Shown here one piece after another: positions 7,255 to 15,093 of a stretch of 31,248 nt of DNA (the stretch's first letter is position 1; each line of letters starts with the position of its first letter). The position numbers were made by a program, and so were the translations under genes. The notes under the pieces were generated by a model. It saw only the letters and a list, made by a program, of their open reading frames with translations, was not told where the DNA came from and ran no database searches. The stretch comes from CAYYJM01 sp964471755 (GTDB taxonomy: Bacteria > Planctomycetota > Planctomycetia > Gemmatales > Gemmataceae): assembly GCA_964471755.1 (NCBI GenBank), contig CAYYJM010000043.1, forward strand, positions 1 through 31,248, read 5' to 3'.

Positions 7255-7947
7255 ATGAAGACTGAACGGCTGGACGGCCCCCTCGAGTCCCTCCTGGTGG
7301 TGCCCGACGACTTCGACCCGGCGGGCGGCTTCCCGCTCGTCGTGCTGCTGCACGGTTACGGGGCCGACATGCACGACCTGGCCGGCCTCGCTCCGGAGAT
7401 CGATCCGCACGGCTACGCCTACCTGCTGCCGAACGCCCCGCTGACGGCCTTCACCGGCGGCGATCCGACGGCTCGCGCCTGGTACGAACGCGGCGGAGCC
7501 GAGTCGCCGCAGGCGGTGCGGTTCGCTCGGGATCGCTTGCAGGCTCTGCTCGAAGCCGTGTGGCCGAGCCAGGGAACGCCGCCCGGCAAGACCGTCCTCG
7601 CCGGCTTCTCGCAGGGGGGCAATCTCGCCCTACGGCACGGCCTGCCGTCGCCGGAGGTGTTCGCGGGAGTCGCCAGCCTGGCCGGGTCGCTGTCGAAACT
7701 CGATGACCTCGCTCCGGAGTTGCCGGCGAAGCGCGGCCAGCGTCTCTTCGTTGCTCACGGCTACCGCGATGCAACCGTGCCGTATCAGGTCGGGCGGAAC
7801 CTGGCCGACTACCTGGCCCGACAGGGATATCGCCCCGAGTTTCAGTCCTATACGATCGGTCACGGCATCACCCGGCCGGTCCTCGATGATCTTCGCCGCT
7901 GGCTCGTGGCGACCGTCCGCCCGATCCGAACCCCGATTGAGGAGTAA
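7255..7947 (+). CDS. Alpha/beta hydrolase, phospholipase/carboxylesterase family
   Basis: The 230-residue protein has the compact alpha/beta hydrolase fold of the carboxylesterase/acyl-protein thioesterase family (PF02230 type). The oxyanion-hole region is LLHGYGAD (residues 32-39). The nucleophile is S119 in GFSQGG, and D172 (YRDATVP) and H203 (IGHGIT) complete the triad. It probably hydrolyses short or medium acyl esters in the cytoplasm; no signal peptide is seen. The ATG at 7255 follows GGAG with 5-nt spacing and was preferred over an in-frame upstream start at 7234. It leads a four-gene run: the ribosome-binding site of the next gene overlaps its stop codon. Confidence 0.88.
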   Translation: MKTERLDGPLESLLVVPDDFDPAGGFPLVVLLHGYGADMHDLAGLAPEIDPHGYAYLLPNAPLTAFTGGDPTARAWYERGGAESPQAVRFARDRLQALLEAVWPSQGTPPGKTVLAGFSQGGNLALRHGLPSPEVFAGVASLAGSLSKLDDLAPELPAKRGQRLFVAHGYRDATVPYQVGRNLADYLARQGYRPEFQSYTIGHGITRPVLDDLRRWLVATVRPIRTPIEE

Positions 7948-7951
7948 CTCC

Positions 7952-8176
7952 ATGTCCCGGGACAATGACTCGTCCACCCGGACGATCGTCTACCTGGTCG
8001 TCGAGCGTGGTTGGCTGATCAACGAGCGCGGGGCCGAGAAGACGGCGGATGGCATCACCCACGTTGCCTTTCGTTCGCGACAACGGGCCGAGGCGTACGG
8101 TAACCGGTTGATCGAGACGAGTCGAATCAGCAACTTCGAGATCGTCGAACAGGTCCTCGAGGAGGCGGATGAATGA
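7952..8176 (+). CDS. Small protein of unknown function (paralogue of downstream neighbour)
   Basis: This 74-residue protein has no recognised family. It has a beta-strand-like start (TIVYLVVERGW), a central THVAFRSRQRAEAYGNRL stretch and an acidic end. GAGGAG overlapping the esterase stop gives a good ribosome-binding site. Its TGA overlaps the ATG of the next gene by 4 nt (ATGA), so the two are translationally coupled. The next protein has the same plan: an aromatic strand (WIYLIAEVYWY), then FRHRTAAEAH, which suggests a shared small domain. The tight coupling argues that it is a real gene. Confidence 0.75.
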   Translation: MSRDNDSSTRTIVYLVVERGWLINERGAEKTADGITHVAFRSRQRAEAYGNRLIETSRISNFEIVEQVLEEADE

Positions 8177-8622
8177 GCCGCAAGCATGCCGCGACGACCT
8201 GGATCTACCTGATCGCCGAGGTCTACTGGTATCACCCGACGTTCGCCCGGCACCCGTCCGGTGGCGTGCCGACCCGAGTCTTCCGCCACCGGACGGCCGC
8301 CGAGGCCCATTGTTTACAGCTCAACCAGCGTTTCCAGGCCCAGAAGTGCCCCTTCGATCATCCGCCACGCGAGGTGGCCGACGCCGACAGCAACACCTGG
8401 ATCAGCTGGCCCGAGGACGAGGACCGCCTGCGCGTGCTGATCGACTACGTCCAGGATCTCGGCTTGCCGCCGCCCTGTCTCGATCTGCCGTTGTTGCTGG
8501 CGTGGAAGGTCTGGTGGTGCGAGACCCGGCCGGCGATGACCACGGCCCAGTGGCAAGCGATCTGGGCGTTCCTCGATCGCCTGCCGCGTTACCGCGTCAG
8601 CGCGATCGACTGTAAAGATTGA
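8173..8622 (+). CDS. Protein of unknown function with an N-terminal domain like that of its upstream neighbour
   Basis: This 149-residue protein was not matched to a known family. Residues 9-50 resemble the preceding 74-residue protein: an IYLIAEVYWY strand, then VFRHRTAAEAHCLQLN. Residues 70-149 are rich in Trp (WISW, WKVWW, WQAIWAF) and may form a separate helical domain. It contains three Cys with no clear metal motif and no signal peptide. It starts within the stop codon of the upstream gene and is followed after 19 nt by the aldo/keto reductase, so it sits inside the esterase-reductase operon. Confidence 0.75.
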   Translation: MSRKHAATTWIYLIAEVYWYHPTFARHPSGGVPTRVFRHRTAAEAHCLQLNQRFQAQKCPFDHPPREVADADSNTWISWPEDEDRLRVLIDYVQDLGLPPPCLDLPLLLAWKVWWCETRPAMTTAQWQAIWAFLDRLPRYRVSAIDCKD

Positions 8623-8641
8623 CCCCCAACGGAGGAGAACG

Positions 8642-9595
8642 ATGGCAGGGCGACGCAAACTGGGCAGCACGGGCCTCGAGGTCGGGCCGCTGGCCTTTGG
8701 CGGCAACGTCTTCGGCTGGACCATTGACGAGGCGATGTCATTCCGTCTGCTCGACGCCTTCGTGGCGGCCGGGCTCAACCTGGTCGATACGGCCGACGTC
8801 TACTCGCGCTGGGCGGCCGGCAACCAGGGCGGCGAGTCGGAGGCGATTCTCGGCAAGTGGCTCGTTCGTCCGGGCCATCGGGCGAAGGTGGTTCTGGCCA
8901 CGAAAGTCGGCATGGAGATGGGACCGGACGAGACGGGTCTGTCGCGCAAGCATATTCTGCGATCCGTCGAGCGCTCGCTGAACCGGCTCCAGACGGACGT
9001 GATCGACCTGTACCAGGCCCACAAGGACGATCCGGGCACGCCGCTGGAAGAGACGCTCGGCGCATTCGGTGAACTGATTCAGGCCGGCAAGGTGAAGGCC
9101 ATCGGAGCGTCGAACTACTCGGCCGAGCGTCTGGCCGAGGCGCTGGCGGTGAGTCGAAAGCACAACCTGCCGCGTTTCGGCTGCCTGCAACCGCTCTACA
9201 ACCTGTGCGATCGGGCCGTGTTCGAGGACGCCCTGGAGCCGCTCTGCGTGAAGGAAGACGTGGGCGTGATTCCCTACTACTCGCTGGCCCGTGGCTTCCT
9301 GACGGGCAAGTACCGCAGCGAGGCGGACCTGGGCAAGAGCGTGCGCGGCGGCGGCGTAAAGCAGTATCTGAACGATCGTGGTCGGCGCATCCTGGCCGCG
9401 CTGGACGCCGTCTCCGCCCGGCTCGGCTCGACGCCGGCGCGGGTGGTGCTGGCCTGGCTGATGGCCCGGCCCGGGGTGACCGCGCCGATCGCCAGCGCGA
9501 CGAGTCCGGAGCAGTTGACCGACCTGATCGAGGCGACCCGGCTCAAGCTGGATGCGGAGGCGATCGCGGCACTGGATCAGGCGAGTGCGGCGTGA
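8642..9595 (+). CDS. Aldo/keto reductase
   Basis: The 317-residue protein shows the (beta/alpha)8 aldo/keto reductase fold with the complete catalytic tetrad: D49 and Y54 (DTADVYSRW), K88 (LATKVG) and H127 (YQAHKDD). The SATSPEQLTDL stretch near the C-terminus matches the NADPH phosphate-binding region of the family. It should reduce aldehydes or ketones with NADPH in the cytoplasm; the substrate is unknown. GGAGGAG stands 5 nt before the ATG. It is the last gene of the 7255-9595 run and converges on the small acidic protein gene with 15 nt between them. Confidence 0.92.
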   Translation: MAGRRKLGSTGLEVGPLAFGGNVFGWTIDEAMSFRLLDAFVAAGLNLVDTADVYSRWAAGNQGGESEAILGKWLVRPGHRAKVVLATKVGMEMGPDETGLSRKHILRSVERSLNRLQTDVIDLYQAHKDDPGTPLEETLGAFGELIQAGKVKAIGASNYSAERLAEALAVSRKHNLPRFGCLQPLYNLCDRAVFEDALEPLCVKEDVGVIPYYSLARGFLTGKYRSEADLGKSVRGGGVKQYLNDRGRRILAALDAVSARLGSTPARVVLAWLMARPGVTAPIASATSPEQLTDLIEATRLKLDAEAIAALDQASAA

Positions 9596-9610
9596 TCGTC
9601 TCGCGGGCTG

Positions 9611-9850
9611 TTACTCGTCCTCGTCGTCGGGAATCTCGATAACGGGAAGCCCCTCGCCCTCTTCGGCGGACCAGAGGACGAGGCCGCCGTGTTCGTCCAG
9701 CAGGTGGACGAGTTCGTCGAGGCTGTTTACCTCGACGAACCAGACGTACTCACCGGGAAAGGCCGGAGCTTCCGGCCCACAGACGGCACCGGCCACGGGA
9801 GGAGTCTTCGAGACGGAGCCCTCGGACGATCGGCTGATCTGGAATCGCAT
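9611..9850 (-). CDS. Small acidic protein of unknown function
   Basis: The frame encodes 79 residues beginning MRFQISRSSEGS and ending in a very acidic tail (PDDEDE). The centre (WFVEVNSLDELVHLLDEHGG) looks like a strand-helix unit, followed by the hydrophobic strand LVLWSA and by LPVIEI. I recall similar short hypothetical proteins in planctomycete genomes but cannot name a family. The start at 9850 has GGAGG with 7-nt spacing and is preferred over the in-frame ATG at 9898. It lies 66 nt downstream of ilvD on the same strand, so it could be read from the ilvD transcript. Confidence 0.7.
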   Translation of the reverse strand: MRFQISRSSEGSVSKTPPVAGAVCGPEAPAFPGEYVWFVEVNSLDELVHLLDEHGGLVLWSAEEGEGLPVIEIPDDEDE

Positions 9851-9916
9851 CGCAGAGCCTCCACGGAATTCTCGTCTTCGTCCGAGCCCAAACGTCAACC
9901 GGGATCAGGAGGACCG

Positions 9917-11599
9917 TCACGACGTGATCGCTCCCTCGGACGCCGAGTGGACGCAGCGTGCGTACTTCGCCAGCACGCCATGCGGCACCCGCACCGGCGG
10001 CTTCACCCACGCCGCACGGCGACGAGCCAACTCGGCCTCGTCCAGCGCGACACTCAGCGTCTTGGCATCGGCATCGATCGTCACCGGATCGCCATCGTGC
10101 AGCAGCGCGATCGGGCCGCCGACCCAGGCTTCCGGAGCGACGTGACCCACGACCAGGCCATGCGTTCCACCGGAGAACCGGCCGTCGGTGATCAGGCCGA
10201 CGCTCTCGCCGAGCCCCTGGCCGACCAGGGCCGCCGTCACGGACAGCATCTCACGCATGCCCGGTCCACCGACCGGGCCTTCGCCGCGAATCACGACCAC
10301 GTCGCCCGGCTTGATCTTTCGCGCCGCAATCGCCGCAGCACAGGCCTCCTCGCCGTCGAAGACCTTCGCCGGGCCGGTGATCCGCCGCACCTTCAGCCCA
10401 GCCACCTTGGCGACGGCTCCCTCCGGTGCCAGGTTCCCGTGCAGAATGACGATGTGACCGGTGCCGTGCATCGGTCGATTGATCGGACGAACCACCTCCT
10501 GCTTCCGGCTGTACACGCTCGGGATATCGGCCAGGTTCTCGGCCAGGGTCTTGCCGGTGACCGTGATGCAGTCTCCGTGGAGCATGCCGGCGTCGAGCAG
10601 GGCGCGCAGGACGGCCGCCGTGCCGCCGACGCGATGCAGGTCGTTCATGACGTACTGGCCGCCTGGCTTGAGATCGGCCAGGTGCGGTACCTTGCTGCCG
10701 ATTCGCTCGAAGTCGGCCAGGGTCCACTCGACGTTCGCCTCACGAGCGATCGCCATCAGGTGCAGCACGGCATTCGTCGAGCCGCCCAGGGCCAGGACGC
10801 AGGTGTAGGCGTTCTCCAGCGACTTCCGCGTGATGATGTCGCGCGGCCGAATCCCGGCCTTGATAAGTGCCACCAGGGCGACACCGGCCAGGTAGGACTC
10901 GCGTTCCTTGGCGGCTGAAACGGCGGGATAGCTGGCGTCGTAGGGTAGCGACATGCCCATCGCCTCGATGGCCGACGACATCGTGTTGGCCGTGTACATG
11001 CCGCCACAGGAGCCAGCTCCGGGGCAGGCCTCGCACTCGATCTTCTTGACGCCAGCCGCGTCGAGTGCGCCGGCCTGGTTACGACCAACCGCCTCGAAGA
11101 TGCTGACGATGTCGATGTCCTCGCCCTCGGGACCGACGCCGGGCAGGATGCTGCCACCGTAGACGAAGATGCTCGGGACGTTGAGGCGAGCCATCGCCAT
11201 GAGGCAGCCGGGCATGTTCTTGTCGCAACCACCGAAGGCCAGGACGCCATCGTGGTTCATGCCACCAGAAACGACCTCGATCGAGTCGGCGATGACCTCG
11301 CGGCTGACCAGCGAGTACCGCATGCCCTGGTGGCCCATCATGATGCCGTCCGACGCCGTCGGAGCGCCGAAGATCTGCGGCACGCCGCCGGCCGCCCGCA
11401 CGCCCTCGATGCCCTTGCGGGCCAGCCGGTCGAGGTGGGCATTGCACGGCGTGATGTCACTGAAGAGGCTGGCGACGCCGATCATGGGGCGTGTGAAGTC
11501 GTCGTCGTGGAAGCCGACGGCACGGAGCATCGCGCGGTTGGGAGCGCGTCCCGGCCCTTCGGTGGTCAACTGGCTGGTCTGGTTATTCGTGGAGGACAT
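9917..11599 (-). CDS. ilvD: Dihydroxy-acid dehydratase
   Basis: The 560-residue protein is a full-length IlvD/Edd-family dehydratase. Three Cys placed like the [2Fe-2S] ligands are seen at C52 (DITPCNAH), C125 (GGCDKNMPGC) and C198 (PGAGSCGGMYTANTM). The C-terminal half has the substrate-binding DGRFSGGTHG signature. It removes water from 2,3-dihydroxy-3-methylbutanoate and its isoleucine counterpart, the third common step of valine, leucine and isoleucine synthesis. An IlvD is favoured over phosphogluconate dehydratase by length and motif context. The ATG is preceded by GGAGAGGGG. No other ilv gene is adjacent. Confidence 0.95.
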   Translation of the reverse strand: MSSTNNQTSQLTTEGPGRAPNRAMLRAVGFHDDDFTRPMIGVASLFSDITPCNAHLDRLARKGIEGVRAAGGVPQIFGAPTASDGIMMGHQGMRYSLVSREVIADSIEVVSGGMNHDGVLAFGGCDKNMPGCLMAMARLNVPSIFVYGGSILPGVGPEGEDIDIVSIFEAVGRNQAGALDAAGVKKIECEACPGAGSCGGMYTANTMSSAIEAMGMSLPYDASYPAVSAAKERESYLAGVALVALIKAGIRPRDIITRKSLENAYTCVLALGGSTNAVLHLMAIAREANVEWTLADFERIGSKVPHLADLKPGGQYVMNDLHRVGGTAAVLRALLDAGMLHGDCITVTGKTLAENLADIPSVYSRKQEVVRPINRPMHGTGHIVILHGNLAPEGAVAKVAGLKVRRITGPAKVFDGEEACAAAIAARKIKPGDVVVIRGEGPVGGPGMREMLSVTAALVGQGLGESVGLITDGRFSGGTHGLVVGHVAPEAWVGGPIALLHDGDPVTIDADAKTLSVALDEAELARRRAAWVKPPVRVPHGVLAKYARCVHSASEGAITS

Positions 11600-11703
11600 C
11601 GCCCCTCTCCCTGATCCCGTGTCGCGAACCGAATGGGTTCACTGTATGGACTGTGGGGACGAGTGGTAGGGATCGTTCGTTACGATGTTGAGGTGACGGG
11701 GTG

Positions 11704-12408
11704 TTACTCCGGCCGCCAGGACTCGACAAGTTCGGGGGGCCAGTATCGTGAAGGGAGCAACATCATGGTCGGCGTTTCTTCCGGGCTGACGAGGACAGGG
11801 AACGACGACCGGTTGAGGAATCCGAATGGCAAGTGGGTCGGCTGGATGAAGCAGGTGGCGAAACACACGGAGCGTCCGCCAGTGTAGGAGTGTGGCATCT
11901 CCTGCCGTAGCACCCTCGCCATCTCGTCCGTCACGGCATCGACGAACCCTTGAATCTCCCGGTCGGCCCGGGTGGACCCTTTCTTGGCGAAAAGACCACG
12001 TGCCATGCTGGTGAGCAGGGACTGTCGCCCGTCGAAGAACGTCTCGGTGCTGTAAACGACATTCGCCGGGCACGTCAGGCGGTTGGCGGGGTCGAAGAGG
12101 ATGGAGTTGGCCTGAACCAGAGCCCCCCAGAAGACCTGGCCACGCATCAGGAGGCGATCCTGGTCCTTGAGGATTCGCAACAGGCCGTCGCCGCTCTGGA
12201 CGAACGCCCGCTCGAGATCGGGGCTCAGGGAGATACGATCCTCCTGGCTGCACGTTCTCGGTGGCGAGCCGAAAAGCTCCCGGCATGAGCGGATGATGGC
12301 CACTTCGCCTTCGCGCTCCGGCTCTGCCTCACTGGCCGCACGGACGAAGTCGGCCTTCCGGTCTTCTTGCTGAGTGAGGCCGAACAATCTGCGCAGGAAA
12401 TCCAGCAT
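11704..12408 (-). CDS. Conserved-looking protein of unknown function
   Basis: The 234-residue product starts with an amphipathic, basic N-terminus (MLDFLRRLFGL). The centre contains RGQVFWGALVQANSILFDP and a NVVYSTETFFDG stretch, and the end has LPSRYWPPELVESW. I recognise no family, catalytic motif, signal peptide or membrane segment. The start at 12408 has GGGAGG with 8-nt spacing; the frame is open to 12438. By eye its base composition is somewhat less GC-rich than its neighbours, which might indicate acquisition. It is separated from ilvD downstream by 104 nt and from the LOG gene upstream by 140 nt, so it is probably transcribed on its own. Confidence 0.7.
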   Translation of the reverse strand: MLDFLRRLFGLTQQEDRKADFVRAASEAEPEREGEVAIIRSCRELFGSPPRTCSQEDRISLSPDLERAFVQSGDGLLRILKDQDRLLMRGQVFWGALVQANSILFDPANRLTCPANVVYSTETFFDGRQSLLTSMARGLFAKKGSTRADREIQGFVDAVTDEMARVLRQEMPHSYTGGRSVCFATCFIQPTHLPFGFLNRSSFPVLVSPEETPTMMLLPSRYWPPELVESWRPE

Positions 12409-12548
12409 GATGAGCGCCTCCCTTCGTCGATAACACAACGCGATCGATCCCAGTTCTGCGAGGCTGTTCGAGCATCATTCAGAGCCACGCACGCAGCGAA
12501 CCGCCAGGCAAGCGGAGTCAGTGGTTCTGACGGCTTGCAACGAAGTGG

Positions 12549-13604
12549 TCACCCCGCCTCGTTGATTCGATCGACCATCTGTCGCAGCCGGCCGAGTTGG
12601 CGGCGGTCGAATCGGAGGACCAGGCGAGGCAGGCGGAACAGTTTCGGCTCGTTGGCTTCCTGTGGCAGGGCGCTCGTCTGCTCGATCGTACCGGTGACCA
12701 CGATGTCGGCGAAGTCCTGACGCAGGCTTTCGAGAACCTCGTCCGACAACGTCTTCTGCAAGCGCAGGACGAGTTCGCCCTCGACGTAGCGCATGCTGTG
12801 GTAGACCCGGTAGAAGTCCAGGATTTCGCGGACGGCGGCCTCGTGTCCCTCGACGACCTTGAACAGGCTCATGTCCGCCGGCGAGATCAGATGGCGACCC
12901 AGGAGAGCCTCGCGGACGTAGACCTCCCAGTGCTTCCAGTAGTCGCCGCCCGGTTCATCGACCATGACGATCGGAAAGAGATGACTCTTGCCGGTCTGCA
13001 CGAGCGTGAGGGACTCGAAGCACTCGTCCTGGGTGCCGAAGCCACCCGCGAACAGGGCGATGGCGTCGCATTCCTTGACGAAGAGGAGTTTGCGCGTGAA
13101 GAAGTAGCGCAGCGTCATGAGCCGTGTCGTCGAGGCGATGACGGCGTTGGCCGACTGCTCGAACGGCAGCATGATGTTCACGCCGATGCTGTTCTCCGGG
13201 CCGGCTCCGACATGGCCGGCCTCCATGATGCCGTGCGCCGCTCCCGTGATGACCATGAAGCCGGCCTCGGCCATGCTTCGGCCAAAGTGAGCGGCACACT
13301 GGTAGGCCGGCGTGCTGGCCGCCAGACGCGCCGAACCGAAGACGGTCACCTTGCGACGATTCCGCAGCGGAGCGAAGACCTTGAAGCAGTAACGCAACTC
13401 CTTCAAGGCTGTGTTGATCAGCTTGACGTCGCCCCGCGAGGCGCGGTCGCGCAGCAACTTGTCGGCCGTCTCGTGGATCTGCCGCACGAGATGGCCGATG
13501 TCGGAAGGTTGCGGCTCCTCGGCCAGCTCCGGATCGTCGTCCTGGACTTCAACGAAGGAGGCGTGCGGACCATCATTCTGGTGCCGCGGATCGGGTTCGG
13601 TCAT
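12549..13604 (-). CDS. LOG family protein (Rossmann-fold nucleotide-binding, TIGR00730-like)
   Basis: The 351-residue protein contains the LOG/'lysine decarboxylase-like' core: TVFGSAR (residues 87-93), a VITGAAHGIMEAG loop (118-130) and the signature AGGFGTQDE (186-194), here with Ala in place of the usual Pro. Many members are cytokinin-type nucleoside 5'-monophosphate phosphoribohydrolases, releasing free base from AMP derivatives. The extra 80 residues at the N-terminus and about 100 at the C-terminus make this a longer version than plain LOG (about 190 residues). GGGAG precedes the ATG. It begins 12 nt after the STAS gene on the same strand, so the pair is likely co-expressed. Nucleotide-base hydrolase activity is a family-level inference. 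Confidence 0.85.
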   Translation of the reverse strand: MTEPDPRHQNDGPHASFVEVQDDDPELAEEPQPSDIGHLVRQIHETADKLLRDRASRGDVKLINTALKELRYCFKVFAPLRNRRKVTVFGSARLAASTPAYQCAAHFGRSMAEAGFMVITGAAHGIMEAGHVGAGPENSIGVNIMLPFEQSANAVIASTTRLMTLRYFFTRKLLFVKECDAIALFAGGFGTQDECFESLTLVQTGKSHLFPIVMVDEPGGDYWKHWEVYVREALLGRHLISPADMSLFKVVEGHEAAVREILDFYRVYHSMRYVEGELVLRLQKTLSDEVLESLRQDFADIVVTGTIEQTSALPQEANEPKLFRLPRLVLRFDRRQLGRLRQMVDRINEAG

Positions 13605-13616
13605 GTCAACTCCCGT

Positions 13617-13997
13617 TCAGTCGCTGGCCAGAGCGCTGATGGCCTCGGCCCGACTGTCGTAGAGCGGCCAGACCGTATCGAGGTTGGTCATGTGCAGCAG
13701 TTCGCGGGCCTCCCTGGAAGGCCCGGCGACGACGACGACGACCGAGTCATCACGCTGCTTGATGCGCTTGTGGCAGCGCAGCAGAAACGAGAGAAAGAGC
13801 GAGCCAAAGAAGTTGACCTTGCTCAGGTCGAAGATCAGGCCGGACGGCATGACCTCCATGAGGTTGTCGATGACCATGCGGGCGGCCGGCTCGATGAGCG
13901 TCTCGTCCATGGACTCCATCTCGGGCATCGGAATCACGACGGCGATGTCGTCGTGCCGCTCGATCTGGAAGGACTGATTACGAAGGGGTTCCGCCAT
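13617..13997 (-). CDS. STAS-domain protein (anti-sigma-factor antagonist-like)
   Basis: The 126-residue protein is a single STAS domain: an N-terminal strand (IAVVIPMPEM), a central IFDLSKVNFFGSLFLSFL stretch and a final strand plus helix. S66 in FFGS lies where SpoIIAA-type antagonists carry the phosphorylated Ser/Thr of the D-(S/T)-S-G motif, although the preceding residues differ (FFGS in place of DSSG). It may take part in partner switching with an anti-sigma or HPK-type kinase, none of which is nearby. It is followed 12 nt later by the LOG-family gene. The Shine-Dalgarno is weak. Confidence 0.8.
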   Translation of the reverse strand: MAEPLRNQSFQIERHDDIAVVIPMPEMESMDETLIEPAARMVIDNLMEVMPSGLIFDLSKVNFFGSLFLSFLLRCHKRIKQRDDSVVVVVAGPSREARELLHMTNLDTVWPLYDSRAEAISALASD

Positions 13998-14093
13998 GAT
14001 CTACGCTCGCTGGGACCGTCGGATCGGACTGGCACTGTGTAGACAGGCTATCAGGAGCGGAGCGGGAATCAAGGGGAAGGTGGCCGAAGTGGA

Positions 14094-14121
14094 AAGCCCG
14101 GGCGTGACCACGCCCGGGCTT
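14094..14121 (-). terminator. Likely rho-independent terminator after the secreted-paralogue cluster
   Basis: A 12-bp GC-rich stem (14094-14105 with 14110-14121, loop of 4) lies 20 nt past the stop codon at 14142. Read on the minus strand, the stem ends in GGGCTTT, giving a short U-run on the correct side. It would end the 16750-14142 transcript before the STAS gene. Confidence 0.6.
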
Positions 14122-14141
14122 GAGGACGCCGGAATATCGAC

Positions 14142-15071
14142 TCAGCGATCGGCCGTCTTCTCCTCGACGAAACGCTTGATGACGTACTTGTCCGCGTGAT
14201 CGGTCAGCCACTTCTTGGCGGCTTCCTCGATCTGCTTCTGGAAGTTTCGCGGATTCTTCGGGTCGGGTTTGGGCTGGACCCAGCCATCAGCGGCGGTCAG
14301 TTGCAGGCGGTAGAACATCTGTTGCGGCTGCATCATGTACCAACCCGGCGTCCGGTTCGGCTGGTTGGGGGACCAGTCGGCCTGAGCCAGGGCCGTCAGG
14401 ATGAGCTTGCTCTCCTCGGCCGAGATCGGCTCCTGCTTCGGGTTCGGCGTCCGCTGCGTGCGGTACTTCTGAAGTTGCAGGAAGGCGGCCAGGTAGCGTT
14501 CCTCGGGATCCTTGCTCTTGAGCGAGCCGATCGGATCGGCCTGGACCTTCGCACCGCGCTCGGCGTCGGCGACCTCGGCCTTGAAGTTCGGGTTGTTGTC
14601 CTTGTTGACGACGCTCATGAACTCCGCACCGACGTAGAACGGCTCGGAGGCGTGCTTCTTGAGGAACAGCAGCGCTTCCTGGTCCTTGTGCAGGTTCATG
14701 TTCCCGATGCCACGGCCGGGCCGGAATGGCCGGCCGATGATCGGCCGACCCGGCTGATTCAGATCGACCGGCGGCTGCGGAGCTACCTGCGGAGCCGGCC
14801 AGGCAACGCGGATGTGTGTCGTATCCTTGACTCCCTTGATGCTCTGCTCGATCTTGACGACGGCCACCTGATAGGCCACGCCATCCATCTTGCTCGTCGT
14901 CGGTTTTTCCTCGACACTGGTGACCTTGCCGACGATGACCACATCACTACTGGCCACGCGCATCGGAACCGGCGACGGTGCAATCATCAGGGCCTTCGCC
15001 ACCAACGGTGAAACGATCAGGGCCGTGAGCGCCAGGCCGACGATGGCGGCGCGATGCAAACGCAGATTCAT
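14142..15071 (-). CDS. Secreted protein of unknown function, tandem family member 3
   Basis: The 309-residue product has a signal peptide (about residues 1-26), after which the mature protein starts near MIAPSPVPMRV. A beta-rich first domain follows (DVVIVGKVTSVEE, then YQVAVVKIEQSIKG). The pattern 'exposed-to-export GKV, V-KI-xx-IKG, DQEALLFLKK' resembles the OB-fold of NTR/TIMP-like secreted domains, but without their cysteines; this likeness is inference. The C-terminal half has the family motif SAEESKLILTALAQADW and ends with KKWLTDHADKYVIKRF. Two paralogues lie immediately upstream on the same strand, the nearer after 22 nt. A GGAGGAG site precedes the start. A terminator hairpin follows. 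Confidence 0.8.
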   Translation of the reverse strand: MNLRLHRAAIVGLALTALIVSPLVAKALMIAPSPVPMRVASSDVVIVGKVTSVEEKPTTSKMDGVAYQVAVVKIEQSIKGVKDTTHIRVAWPAPQVAPQPPVDLNQPGRPIIGRPFRPGRGIGNMNLHKDQEALLFLKKHASEPFYVGAEFMSVVNKDNNPNFKAEVADAERGAKVQADPIGSLKSKDPEERYLAAFLQLQKYRTQRTPNPKQEPISAEESKLILTALAQADWSPNQPNRTPGWYMMQPQQMFYRLQLTAADGWVQPKPDPKNPRNFQKQIEEAAKKWLTDHADKYVIKRFVEEKTADR

Positions 15072-15093
15072 GAAACTCTCCTCCCAGCGCGAG

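Noticed and set aside
7207..7410. Minus-strand 67-codon frame over the start of the esterase
   Set aside because: It lies antisense to a conserved enzyme and has no ribosome-binding site or recognisable content.
12597..14042. Plus-strand open frame of 481 codons antisense to the LOG and STAS genes
   Set aside because: It spans two well-supported minus-strand genes and their gap. Long open antisense frames are expected with strong GC bias at the third codon position.
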